From the NCBI GenBank assembly GCA_015501055.1, contig JADNYV010000016.1, positions 124,001 to 188,000 on the forward strand: a stretch of DNA of 64,000 nucleotides, given 5' to 3'. Positions 30,715 to 41,934 of this stretch are shown here, piece after piece. The first letter of the stretch is position 1, and every line of letters starts with the position of its first letter. The notes under the pieces are model-generated. The model ran no database searches. It saw nothing but the letters and a program-made list of their open reading frames with translations, and had not been told where the DNA came from. The translations under genes and the position numbers were made by a program. Source of the stretch: Mucidula mucida. Lineage: Eukaryota > Basidiomycota > Agaricomycetes > Agaricales > Physalacriaceae.

Positions 30715-32862
30715 TTAGCTCAAACTTGCGCGCAGCGTCGTGGCCGCCACTGTGGCGTCACTTAAATCGCCTCCCTTCCAGGTGACACCGAGGACCGAAA
30801 CATCGGCCTGCTTTCCAGGAGCATACACCTCTTTCATGAGGCCTAGGATTCCCTCGTCCCGGATAGCACGAGCACCACGCTCGACACCGACTGCCAATGC
30901 AGACATACCGGCGAGGGGCAGGAATTGCCAAACGTAGCCCATCTTGCCCAGTTTGGCGGTGAAGGTCTTAATTTCTTCGTCTGAACCGCCATTAGTTGAA
31001 TGAAGGCGGACCTAAGCGTGAGCGTACCGGTGCCTTTAACGTCCATAGCGAGATTATAACCAAGCCATTTGGTGGGTCCGCACTGCTTCTTTATCTCCGT
31101 GGCATACTTCTCTAGGTCTGCCACAACCGTGGCTGGAGTTCTGAAAAGATTCAATAAACATTAGCCTATGCAATCACAGCAGAACTTACCGAGTCCAAAG
31201 AACATCAGCGTACTTGTCACACGCCACACTCCTCATGATAGCAGAATCGATGTTCCCGCGGTACCTATACCACCCCTCTCTGCTACGCGACGCCTCGCAA
31301 TCCCAGAAAAAGTCGATCCCAAGCTCCTTTGCAATCCTCGAGGCCTGCGCGACAGTCTTGTCTTTGCTCTTCTCGAGATACGCACCGTAGAGTTTGGGGG
31401 TGGCGGCTTTTTGTACTGTTTCATCCAGTGTAAGGAGGGACGCTGAGGCGACCCAGGCGTCTTCGGCGTCCCCGCAGGATGCGTCGGTAGCATTGGGCGA
31501 TGTGGCGGCATCGGCGATGGCTGAGACGAGGGAGTCGGAGAGCGTGGGGTTGGTGCTGCCGAGGATGTAAGGGCGGTCGCGTGGGTCGATGGTGGAGGTG
31601 ATGTAGCCTGCGGTTTCGGCGTCGGTGCGCTGGATGATGAGGCATTCGGAGCCTTGGGGATGGTTGTGATGGTGGGTATAGGGAAGAATGAGAGGAGCTT
31701 ACCCATAACGTCGAACTGGAATTTGAGCGCGAGGAGTCTGTTGACGAGTTCGCTTACTGGGACTAGGACGCGACCGGCGGTTTTGGCCCCAGTTTTCTTT
31801 GTGCCTGTGTAGATGTCAGGATTGGGTTTATGGTAACTCGAAGATAGGATCACCTGGAACTTGGTCATCGAGGTGACTGTTCGTCTGGTCAATGGATTTC
31901 TTCCTTTCACGAGTATGCGGAAACGTACATTGCTGCCGCGCCAGCCTCTACGAAGAGTTTTGCTACTTTCATGTTCTAGGAAGATACATTTCAATACTCT
32001 GAAGCGACATTAATTGATTGTCAACTTACAGCAGTTGCATTTCCGTGGCCTGTGTGAAGGAGTGTCAGCTTAGTATGCGTAATTCGTCTGCAGAAGGTTA
32101 CAGTACCGGTGTCAGCATCCGCGATGAGGGGGACCATATAGTCAATATCAGTTGCGCGCGGGTCCTTCTTATACTTTAAGAAGTTGTTGATGCGTGCATG
32201 AAGAACTTGGGATCGGTGTAATTGCGCCACCTTTCTCGGCACTTGTAAAGTCAACCTCAAGTATATGTGTTAGACATAAGGGCTGACCAGTATCATACCT
32301 ATTATAACATCAGCGTCAAGTCGACGAGCTAGGCATTGAAACTGACGTGTAATCGGCCATATCAGCACCAAACTCCAGTGTTGGCGTATCTGTCAGTGAA
32401 CAAGCAGCACCCGAGACGTAGATAGTCTCGTATTTCAAGTCCGCCATAACATGGCTAGTGATGACATCGAGTGCGCCAATGGTCACCGAGGCAGTCCCCG
32501 CTTCTTGGTGCTTCTTGAAGACAGCCCGCAATTGCGTCCTTGAGCCGACGAAGCCATGGAATCGGGGAATGGGTTCCGTAAAGAAGCAATGAGCTCTGCG
32601 CGACGTGTAAGAAGTCTAAAGTGCGTCCGTCATAACTCTTACCAGCTGTGTAAGGTCTTGATCGTCTCGATCAGTTCAGGTTGGGCACGTAGAGCATTTT
32701 CCTCACCTGTGAAAGAATGATTGCTCGGGCGTTGCCCACCATGCTTTGATGGCTTCTGGAGAGTTCCAGTCGTCCACGAAGGCCTGTTCAACCTGCGCTT
32801 TGGCTGTGGACACGTTAGCTTCGCGTTTACAGCATGAAAGGGAGATCCACACAATTCGACAT
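30715..32862 (-). CDS. Isocitrate lyase-like protein lacking the KKCGH catalytic motif
   Basis: A member of the isocitrate lyase/PEP mutase superfamily with full ICL architecture. After a short first exon (MSN from ATG at 32862) the spliced protein reads VEQAFVDDWNSPEAIKAWWA, SVTIGALDVITSHVMADLKY, ETIYVSGAACSLTDTPTLEF, and DYMVPLIADADTG. It continues with GRVLVPVSELVNRLLALKF, STIDPRD and YILGSTNPTLSDSLVSAIAD, EDAWVASASLLTLDETVQK, RIAKELGIDFFWDCEASRSR, and MGYVWQFLPLAGMSALAVG. The stop is at 30715-30717. Two active-site motifs are changed. KKCGH, which carries the catalytic Cys, reads KKTGA at 31785-31799. The NxSPSFNW substrate loop reads NLAMDVKG near 31030-31060. A 47-nt intron just after that loop keeps frame into TDEEIKTFTAKLGK. 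A standard glyoxylate-cycle role is doubtful; it may be a paralog with another substrate or a non-catalytic protein. Confidence 0.85.
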
Positions 32863-33321
32863 GGTTGATCTGATTAGAGAACGTTGAATCAAGTTCAGTA
32901 TAACACCACACAGTTGAGCGGAGGGTAGGCCGACGATAAGCAAGGCCTGCCTACGAGAGCCAATCTAAGATACTAGATAGGATTGAGACGCGATTCGCAC
33001 GAGCTGATACGAAGTTGAAGTACATTAAGAATTAGTACTACACATGATCTAATCTCTTAATCTCGCAGGCGGAGGAAACCCCGCCCGCACGGTCAGCTTC
33101 GTCCCGCTCAGGTCCCGCTTCTCTGCTCACGTTCATGTTCGATTGATTCAATTCTCACATTAATAGACATTAATGACAAGGCGGAGAGTTCGCCGCGGCT
33201 AACCGGCAACTTCGGCGCGCCTCAGTTTCTGTCAGCCGGTCTCTCAAGTGTGAATTCGAAAATGGATCCACAGACTATGGAATCCCGCAAGTCCTGCACC
33301 CTTGAACTCCTTCCACTCTGA
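32863..33321. other. Divergent promoter region of the lyase-like and MFS genes
   Basis: About 460 bp lie between the divergent starts at 32862 (minus) and about 33322 (plus), so both promoters should lie here. No clear TATA box or repeat was recognised. Confidence 0.45.
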
Positions 33322-35663
33322 GATGACTGTAGACGAAAGGACACCACTTGTGCCCAGCCGAAAAGTCCTCATGACTTGACAAAGGGGCAGTTCTGTATGT
33401 TGATGGGTACGTCTAAGAAGCTTTCCGGGAAGCTTTTTCAGCTAAAGACGGTACTATAGCGGGGGTTTGGAGGCTAGTACTCGCTCGCGTTCTTTGGCTG
33501 TGATTTACTCATGCCGGCTCCCTACAGCATGTCTTTCATTGGATCGGTTGACGGCACCATCGTCGCAACGTTGCTATCTGCCATGGCATCCTCATTCGAA
33601 TCAATGCAGCTCTCTTCCTGGATAGGCACATCTTATCTCCTCTCTGTCTGCTGTTTTACCCCGCTCTATGGGCGCCTGTGTAACATCATCGGCAGACGCA
33701 GTAGCGCAATGCTCGCCGCAGGGCTGTTCGGTTTCGGGACCACTTGCTGTGGCTTCTCACAGACCATGCAAGTCTCCGTCGCTCCTAATCTTCCCCGATC
33801 CATCAAATTTACCTCTGATGTAGGTACCAATGATCTTCTTCCGGGCCCTGGCAGGCATGGGTGGGGGAGGAATGGCCGTTGTTGGATCTGTAATTGTCAG
33901 TGATGTGGTGCCTTTGAAAAGCAGAGGTCTATATCAAGGGTGTACGTGAATTCATCATACGCGTCTCTTTTACGTCTAACGCGCGCGTTAGTCGCCAATC
34001 TTTTGTTTGGGCTTGGGGGTGGCGTTGGTGCGCCTCTTGGTGGTTGGCTCGGAGATACGATTGGATGGTGTGTAAAACGCGTAAAACGCGCTTTTCTTGT
34101 TGATTACTGTCTCTTAGGCGTGCAGCTTTCTGGATCCAAGCTCCCATCCTGTTGATGGGGATAACCTTCCTTTGGATTCAAGTTCGCGAACCAGAATCAT
34201 TCACATCGGCCCCAGCAAACAGCATCAAGGAAAAAATTCAACGCGTCGACTTTGGTGGTCCTCTGATGCTCGTGATTTCTCTCGGTAGTCTCCTCATTGC
34301 GATGAGCTACCGGACAAGTAGCGGTTATGACTGGTTGAATGTTCATGTGCTCGGCTTTCTGATTGCTAGGTATGATGCACCGTTCCTGCAACCTTACCAC
34401 TGATAACCTTTATTTCAGCGCTGTCGCTGTGATATTGTTCTGCATTGTGGAACTCAAGTGGGCTGTAGAGCCTGTTATGCCATTGAGCATGCTCAAACAG
34501 GTACGCAGCTTTGTTCAGATCGGCGCGTTTGAATACATTAAACCTCATTGGCAGAGAACACCTGCCTTTGTGGCTCTAGTAAGCTGGTCCGGTGATCTCC
34601 GAGTCGCTCTCACATTCGTTGATAGAACAACTTCTTAATCGCCGTTCTCTCGTTTTCCACAGTATGGCGTTCATAACATGACCTCGAACCTATCTTATCT
34701 CTAGGTTACAGCTTTATAATGTCCCTCTCTACTTCACAGCGGCGCGGCTCCGTTCGTCGGGTAACGCTGGTGCGCATCTGATCCCAAACGCATTCTGCGT
34801 TGCAACAGGATCCTTGTTCGCTGGATGGTATATGAGACATACGGGGAAATACTGGTGGTTACAGGCCATCGCAGCCTTGGGACTTGTCGTTTCCAACTGC
34901 GAACTATCGCAATGGTGAGTCATGCTCCACTCCGCTTGACCAGTTACGTAGCTCACCGACATCCCAGGAGTGAGAAAACACCCGAATGGTTGCTCTACGT
35001 GACCCTCATGCCATCGGTATGTCAAAGGCTTTAGCTAACTTCTTTGAGCTTAGACTGAGATTTGTCAGGGCTTCGGTTTCTCAACCGTTCTCACAACGAC
35101 GCTTCTTGCATTGTTTGCGAGCGTTCCCCGAGAGCAGATACCCGTCGCCACAGGAAGTGCGTCGTCCACCTCTATTAACGACTCATCCTCAAGGTTCTTC
35201 AAGTGTCATATCTCTTCAGAACCACGGGACAGGTACTAGGTGTGGCGCTGTCCTCAACTTTGACCCAAGGCCTGTTGGCGAGAAATCTTCGTGTTCGAAT
35301 CACCGGAGAAGGCTCTGAATCGGTACATTCCTCGCTTTTCGACTTTCAACTCGATACATAACGGTCATGCAGATCATCGAGAAGATCTTGGACTCTGCTT
35401 CATCTATCCGTTACCTTCCTCTAGACTTGCAGCAGAAGGCCACTGAGAGTTGGGCCTTGGCGCTCAGGACTGTATTTTACGCCCAAATTGTGCGTTGATT
35501 TCGGACACTTCATTCTCCGACTGACCATTATTCGCAGGGCCTGGCCACATTACTATTTTTGTCGACGTTACCCATTGGCGAGCATCCTCTCCCGGATACT
35601 GTAGTAGGCGCCGCGCCGAAGAAATCGGTGACAGTGGATGAAGAGGCGGCTGAAGAAGAATGA
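33322..35663 (+). CDS. MFS transporter, drug:H+ antiporter (DHA2/VBA-like)
   Basis: A 14-helix-type major facilitator of the plasma membrane or vacuole. A likely start at 33322 gives the polar N-terminus MTVDERTPLVPSRK. After an intron the first helix reads MSFIGSVDGTIVATLLSAMA, then SSWIGTSYLLSVCCFTPLYG and RLCNIIGRRSSAMLAAGLFG. Further exons give FFRALAGMGGGGMAVVGSVI, VSDVVPLKSRGLYQG, LLFGLGGGVGAPLGGWLGDT, MGITFLWIQVREPES, VDFGGPLMLVISLGSLLIAM, FGFSTVLTTTLLALFA, FRTTGQVLGVALSSTL, and IGLATLLFLSTLPIGEHPL. The C-terminus is acidic (DEEAAEEE), with stop at 35661-35663. Such proteins export drugs or move basic amino acids. The exon joint around 33360-33530 is uncertain. Confidence 0.85.
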
Positions 35664-35956
35664 GCTAGATTATTAATCTCCTTACTGGAGGATCAAATGC
35701 GGAGTTGATGCGCCGTGCATCTCATTCGAAGTCTTGCTCTGCATAACACTTGAGATCTTAGGCTCCGTTAATTGTTTTGACCGTCGCGTAAGTACTATTA
35801 ACACGATCCTCCACAACAGTCGCATTGTCGTCAGAGTACATAATAAGGACAATGTTCGGTACTGGGTCATCCATCTCACGCAAAAGGTCGATTTAGAATT
35901 CGAAAGCTTCAGAGCAGGTATCATTAGATTACATCAATATTCCGGTATGCGCTAAA

Positions 35957-37196
35957 CTACTGCTGGATCTTCTCATTAATCTCGGCAAAGGTTTTGCACT
36001 GGGCCTTCATGCCATTGAACATGTGGACAATGTCCCGCCCAGCCATCAGGTATCTAGAAACAGTCCAGCTGCGTTAATTGATTGGGATGAAGAAGACTAC
36101 ATACCGAATGCAAGGGTATCTTCTGGTGAGGTCTTCCATGCAGTCCGGTCGGGTTTCTAAACCTCCCAGGCCGACGAAGCGTTTCTGACCGGAGGCGGCG
36201 TTCGCTGCGTCAACCGCAGCGGCGACTTTGGCAACAGCGGCCAGGAAGATCGGGTTGTCGTACTCTCCTGGAATGTCGAGACTTGGGACATTGAATTAGC
36301 GTGACAAACGGGTACGAGACGCGACTTACTCGACGCAGAGGTCGCCACAGCCAACCAGGAGGCAATCGATGCCTTCCACGGCGGCGATGGCTCTAGAAGG
36401 AGCTTAGCTTCCGGATCTTGTACCGGAAAAAATGGAGGACTTACTCGACGTTCTCGAGACCTTCTTTGGTCTCAATCATTGGCATAATGATAGTTGTATC
36501 ATTGGACACTTTCGAAATAGCCTTGAAGTGGATGCCGGTGCTATATTGCGTGATTGCGTTCAGCTGAGGCGACAAGACCCGAGTCAGTGAATGCAGGCGG
36601 GTCAATAGGAGTGTATACCATGGTCATGCTGCGAGTCCCCTAGTGAAGCGCAGGATGAGAAGCTTGTTAAGAACGTAGTAGAGGGAAGACGAACGATGGG
36701 AGGGTATTTGGCAGCTTTGACGCACGCTTTCGCGGATTCGACGGTGGATACATGGGGAACCTAAATATTTCAGGAAATACGAGCGTAGAGGTAAATGAAG
36801 AACGAACAATGACAGCTTGAGCTCCAGAGTCAAGACTTCTTGAAATCCACTCTGGTGAGTTTGTGGGAACAACCACCATCGGAGTGATGCTGACACGACG
36901 TCGATCAATCAACGGTCACGACGCGCTTGGACCAAGACCACGACGTACCCGACATTCAAGCAGGCTGTACATATTGCACTCGCAGTCTCGAGACCGGTGG
37001 CGGAGTGTTCTAAGTTCATGAGAACGGCGTGATAGCCCGCCCTCTGAGCAAGAAGCGCCATCTCAGTGGACAGACAAATCCTCAGACCGAGCGAGTGCGC
37101 AATTTGGCCAGCTGCCATACGGTCCTTGACCAAGTTGGGCCGTACAACGGCGAGTGCCTGCGCCATGTCGGCTTCGGATGCGACGGAGGGAGCCAT
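35957..37196 (-). CDS. HpcH/HpaI family aldolase
   Basis: Class II, metal-dependent HpcH/HpaI aldolases cleave 2-oxo-3-deoxy or 4-hydroxy-2-oxo acids to pyruvate plus an aldehyde. Start at 37196; stop CTA (minus TAG) at 35957-35959. The spliced protein contains RMAAGQIAHSLGLRICLSTE, GYHAVLMNLEHSATGLETA (the Glu-His pair), TPMVVVPTNSPEWISRSLDS, GAQAVIVPHVSTVESAKACV, GTRSMTMVY, PMIETKEGLENVE (metal Glu), IDCLLVGCGDLC (metal Asp), and YLMAGRDIVHMFNGMKAQCK. Where bacterial enzymes have the pyruvate-binding Arg (VRxP), this protein has Val (VVVP, minus strand near 36873). The gene sits between two transporters and diverges from the Dal5-like permease, so its substrate may be imported by that neighbour. 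Confidence 0.85.
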
Positions 37197-37693
37197 GAGT
37201 AAAATTCAGAGAGCAGTCAAGTGGGAAGGTGAGTCCTTAGTCGATGGGTTTACCATATTTCCCTCAAAGTACCTGCAGTTATCAATGTGAGATTCTCTGC
37301 GATCAGGACCCTAGATAAATGCCCTCCGCCTGCTCCGCCATCTCTTGATCAGGACGGAGCAGCGCGGATAAAGGAATTGCCCTGTAATTGCCTTTTTGGC
37401 GTGTTTTCGATCGTTGCGTAACTAGGCCCACCAGGCCCGCTCTGGTCCGCTGGGGCATCCCCAACCAGCCCGCCCCACGCTAGGCCACGCTTTTCAAGAA
37501 AAAACTTCTACCTGGTCCTTACGTGTGATTAGGGCGTGCCCTTGATAGGGAGCCCCAGGGAGAACTGGCCCACATATCAAAAGATAAGCGCTAGGCGCTC
37601 GATCGCGACTGGATAGCCTAGAGAAATAAAAGGAGAAAGGATTGATGTTCTAACCTGCGAGCGTTCTCCTCACCCCATCACTCTTCCTTGAAC
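37197..37693. promoter_or_regulatory. Divergent promoter region, aldolase and Dal5-like permease
   Basis: About 500 bp lie between divergent starts. A GATAAG core is at 37583-37588 and further GATA-type cores lie near 37540-37580 (TGATAG, TATCA). GATA sites are bound by AreA/Nit2-type nitrogen regulators in fungi. An AT-rich AAATAAAAG near 37623 could serve as a TATA element for the permease. Direct regulation is inference. Confidence 0.45.
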
Positions 37694-40207
37694 ATGGGTT
37701 TTGGCTCGGACAAGACTGCAGCTGACTTGGTCGCTCCTCAAGCTTCTCCATTCGAGGGCCAACATGTTTCCTTGGGCAAGAAGGTTGGACGCTCCTGTCG
37801 CTCTATTCTCGTGTCTAATTCACGCGGTAGATCGTCTACTACATGTGGGACTCAGACCAACATTTGAAGTCCCCCGCGGAAAGACATCTGCTTAGAAAGC
37901 TTGACGCTGGTATCCTCCTATGCGCGTGCTTGGGATGGGTACGTCGTGTTATTATTGTTCTTGTCTTTGTGTGATTTGACTCGTTCTCCCCCAGTTCATG
38001 AAATACATCGAGTAAGCTGTCGTCGGCGTTCATTTCCCTTTTTTGCTTACGTGTTTTTTTGCAGTCAAGCCAACTTGTCTAACGCTTGTGAGTAAGTCCT
38101 ATCAAATCCTAAGCGTCAGGTGCTTAACCACATGTAGATGTTTCCGGGATGAAGGTCGGTGGGATCATACCTACACCGATGAACGGCTTCTCAAGATTGA
38201 GAACAGGAGGACCTCAACATCAAGGGCAATGAGTACACGTACATGCAAAGTGAGTTGTGTGTATCTCCAACGCGGCTGAATCTCAATTATACTTCCGTTT
38301 AGCAACGTACATTGTCGGCTTCGCCATCATGCAAATTCCTTCGTCCTGGATAGCGCTCAAGATTCGTCCCTCATGGTGGCTCTTCGCGTGTGAGATCGGT
38401 TGGGGAGCATTCACGTACGTTCCCGGTTTCATTGTTTCCCCGGTCGGAAGCGTTAAGCTAAGGACAGGTTCGCCCAAGCTGGGGCTCGGAATCCACAGAT
38501 GATGTACTTCTTCCGGTCGGTGCCCTTTACCGCAACACAAATGGATTTAAGTTCTGATCTATGTCATACGCAGCTTCATGGTGGGCTTCTTCGAATCGGC
38601 GTTCTCCCCAGTCATCATTTTCCTTTTGGGCTCGTGGTGTATGTGCATCGATTTCATCTTTTGGATTTCCGCTTAGCCGTTCCTTAGACACGAAGCCCGA
38701 ATTGGCCAAGCGCGTGGCTATGTGAGCCTGCTTTCCATATTCATTGATTGTACTGACCACCGAGTAGTTGGCATCTTACGGGTTTTATCGGTTCTGCATG
38801 TAGTGGCTTTCTCCAAGCTGCCATTTACAACTCTATGGATGGGCGCCACGGGCTCGCAGGTTGGAGGTAAGTGTCTCTTCGTGTCGTTATTTCGAGACTT
38901 GACAATCTCCACAGATGGTTGTACATCATTTGTGGTATCATGACGATGCCTGTCGCTGTACGCCAACCACCTCGTCCATTTTGAAAGTTACCCTTATCTA
39001 TTTCTGGACAGGCAATGTGCCTGTTCGTCCTCCCCGATTATCCCCATACCTGTACGTGCAAATTATCTCAACACCTCTCTGCGCTCCTGACTTCGTTTTT
39101 AGGCAAAGTTTGGTACATCACAGAGGAAGAGCGCCAAATGGCTATTCAGCGCTGCGCAAACGTCGGTCGCGTTGAAATCGGCACACTCATGAACTGGCCT
39201 TTCTTCAAGAGACTTTTAACACGCTGGAGGTTCTGGATGCTGATCATCGCCTACATATTCTACGGCAACTCGTGCCAGGCCAACAGTTATTTCGCCATCT
39301 ATCTCAGTAAGTGTTGGAACCTTACTCACTCCGAAATTCTTTGACACCGTTGGGGTAGAGTTTATGGGGTACTCGGTTAATTCGAGAAACATCATACCAG
39401 CTTGTGCTAACCTTGTTTCCGCTCTGACCGTTTTCCTTTGGGTATAGTCATCCTGTCATCCTAGTCCTTCACACGTACTAAGGCGATGTCCAGGGTTTCG
39501 GCTCCGACATCACGCGGAACCGTTTTTGGTGGATTGTTGTTCCCTTGGTAAGTTGGTTGCACATGTCATTTTGGCCGAAGGCTGAGAAAGATTTTTTAGG
39601 TCTTGGTTCAATGGTCGGGTAATGCAATTTTGGCAATCTATCCGTCAAACGAGAAGGCACGTTTCGCCGCTTTCTTCATCATTGCCGGAGAGTACATCAG
39701 TACGTTGCGCCTATCACAATTTGTTTTGCTTTTAACAGGTTCATTCAGCTTGCGTGTTCTGGACATGGGCTAACGAAGTATGCTTCTCTCGACCAATTGT
39801 GAATTGACCACTAATCATGCGAAGATTTGTGCTGAGAACGCCGAAGAGCGAGCTTTCACGATTGCAGCTATGAACGGCTTCTTCTATGCATTCAGTAGGT
39901 TTATGCCTTGCTTTTCAATCTCGTGCGCTGACCTCGCATAGACGCTTGGATTCCCAATGTCATCTTCCAACAGACCATGGGACCTACATGGAGACGTGGT
40001 TTCCCTGCGACATGGGCCTTTGGTGTCTGCGCTGTCATCTGCGTTGTGATCATCCAGTTCCTACACAATCGCGAGATTGCTCAAAAGGTCGCGAAAGCTC
40101 AGAGTGAGAAGGAAACAGAGTCGCAGACTAGCTCGGAGGACGTGAAAGAGAAGGCTACAACTGAATCCATTCATGACGCTCAGATTCCTAATGTTCCTGC
40201 ATTATAA
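37694..40207 (+). CDS. MFS anion permease, allantoate permease (Dal5) family
   Basis: An anion:cation symporter-family facilitator, the group that takes up allantoate, nicotinate, pantothenate and similar carboxylates at the plasma membrane. The start at 37694 gives MGFGSDKTAADLVAPQASPF. After intron 37784-37830 comes IVYYMWDSDQHLKSPAERHL, RKLDAGILLCACLGW, FMKYIDQANLSNAYVSGMKE, DLNIKGNEYTYMQ, and ATYIVGFAIMQIPSSWIALK, the typical family N-terminus. Later segments include GFFESAFSPVIIFLLGSW, KVWYITEEERQMAIQRCA, YGNSCQANSYFAIYL, and FGVCAVICVVIIQFLHNREI. The tail is polar and ends IPNVPAL. The DQANLSNAY motif is split over very small exons of 23 nt (38065-38087) and 17 nt (38138-38154). Confidence 0.88.
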
Positions 40208-40560
40208 AGTCCACGTACGTATACTTATACTGTGCAGTAGTAGGTTTGTCTATAGTTCAAGCTGTAATTGAATATTAGTAGTAGTAATCAAGTCTTTCAA
40301 TGTTCATTCGCTAAAGTCTCGCGTAGTAGAAAAATTGCATGCGAATACGCGTTTTCGAAAGACTACGAGCAGTAGTAAACCCACGGTGCTGCTCAGCTGC
40401 TGTCCGGATTGATAGCTTGTACCCAGGGTAATTGACATCGAACAGCGCTTCGTGCCGTCGACGTCGTTGTTTGCTGGAGGGCAAGCTTATACTATAAGCC
40501 GTTACAGATCATCACCATCATCATCATCGAGAGTCCCTATTCCCTCCCCGTCTTTGCAAT
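40208..40560. other. Intergenic region with simple repeat
   Basis: About 350 bp follow the permease stop. A short CAT/ATC run (ATCACCATCATCATCATC) lies near 40509-40526. No gene is supported. Confidence 0.4.
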
Positions 40561-40697
40561 GAACTGGTTGAATAGTTCCTACTTGCAGACTTTGTTCCCC
40601 TGCGAGGAGCGCAATCCTTACTTACTCTGTGGGACTAGGAGAGCAGAGGGCACTATGCGCGATACTGTGAAACACGATTGCTATTTGAGCCGTTCAG

Positions 40698-40860
40698 TTC
40701 CAAGTACGCGAAGAAGCGCGAGCTTCTTCGTAGCGCTTTCCGTTTGAAGCTCTTCAGTGGCGCAACTGGGCTAACAAAACGCTGCTAGGCTTGACACCTG
40801 CGCAACTAGTGTTTTGTCAATCTGTTCCTCGGATGTACTAGGCCTTCGCGCAGACGTCGG
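40698..40860 (-). pseudogene. Decayed partial copy of the mL58 gene
   Basis: This stretch resembles two parts of the intact mL58 gene at 41935-42495 in the same orientation. First, GTAGCGCTTTCCGTTTGAAG with the following CTCTTCA matches the stretch near 42030-42062. Second, TTTTGTCAATCTGTTCCTCG with the following CTTCGCGCAG matches the stretch near 42155-42198. The part between is largely deleted. No open frame survives. Confidence 0.65.
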
Positions 40861-41168
40861 GAAGGGTGGCGACTGCTGGATGTCGAGTCCAGATAAAGAT
40901 TCAATCATTCTTCGTCAGTCGTGTAAGACATCTAACTGTCTGCAGCAAGTTGTCCACCTATTTGGTATGGCAAAGTTGCATGCTGTGGTATGCAACCGAA
41001 GGAGAAGACGAGCAAGGTATCACGGAGCACTCACAATGACAACTCTGAGCAGTTTCGACATCCTTGATGGTATTTGTGGTGGATTCCGGTTCAAATGAAA
41101 CAAGCATTGAAATACGCAGACAGTCGTTGCGCATTGAAAAAAACGTCAATCGCTGTACAAAAGTATCT

Positions 41169-41776
41169 CTATTCCACCCCCATCTTCGCCAGGACCTGGT
41201 GCACCTGCGAGAAGTCGGCATGCACCTCATATTTGCAGACCTTGTTCGCCTATGCGCAGTGAGCAACGAAGACAACACAGTCCCAAAATGACTGACGTCT
41301 GAAGGCCTGAGGGTGCATACGACGAAAACTCGGATAGAAATGGTCTCTTCAAATTCGATGAACGTGTAGGTCACATTGAGCGCCACCATAATGAGATCGC
41401 GGACAGCGATGACTAGGATGCCCGTTCAGCAATCCTCTATAGATGGATTATTTTAAAGCGTACCATTGGTGACACTGTCAAGGTCAATATCCTTCAAGAA
41501 AGGTCAGCGGAGTCTGCTCACTCATGACTGATTGATTTCATATGCTTTGTGAAGGTGAGAACTGTCTGTACGAAGCCTTCGCGCCCATGGGCTGGGGCCA
41601 GGTCGCCGAAATTGAAAACCACGTCTTCTGTGAAAGACTGTTCTGCAACTTGAGAGAAAACTCCATTGAATCAAGCCGAACATAGGCTGAAGGTTGATTA
41701 GAGAAGAACGACAAGGCAGGATGCCTACATTGCGCGCAAATTCCTCGGCAGTTAGGTCAGAGTGAGTAGTAGACAT
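41169..41776 (-). CDS. NTF2-like / SnoaL-like domain protein
   Basis: A small protein of the NTF2-like cone fold, a family that includes SnoaL-type cyclases, isomerases and binding proteins. Start at 41776 (MSTTHSDLTAEEFARN). After an intron the core reads VAEQSFTEDVVFNFGDLAPA, then HGREGFVQTVLTFTKHMKSI, then IMVALNVTYTFIEFEETISI. The end, NKVCKYEVHADFSQVHQV with LAKMGVE, has its stop at 41169-41171. These blocks match the usual helix-sheet order. Exact exon joints in the middle (41290-41520) are uncertain. No catalytic role can be inferred. Confidence 0.65.
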
Positions 41777-41934
41777 TGGAGGGCACTACTAGCGATACAC
41801 ACGATTCCTTATTTTAAGTCGTCTTGCTCGGGTCCAAGTATGACAGGTTTATGATTGCAAGTCAAGTATTATACGAGTAACCTGTAGAGGATTAGCACAA
41901 GCATAAGTGATGTACGCGACAGCGTCACATACCA

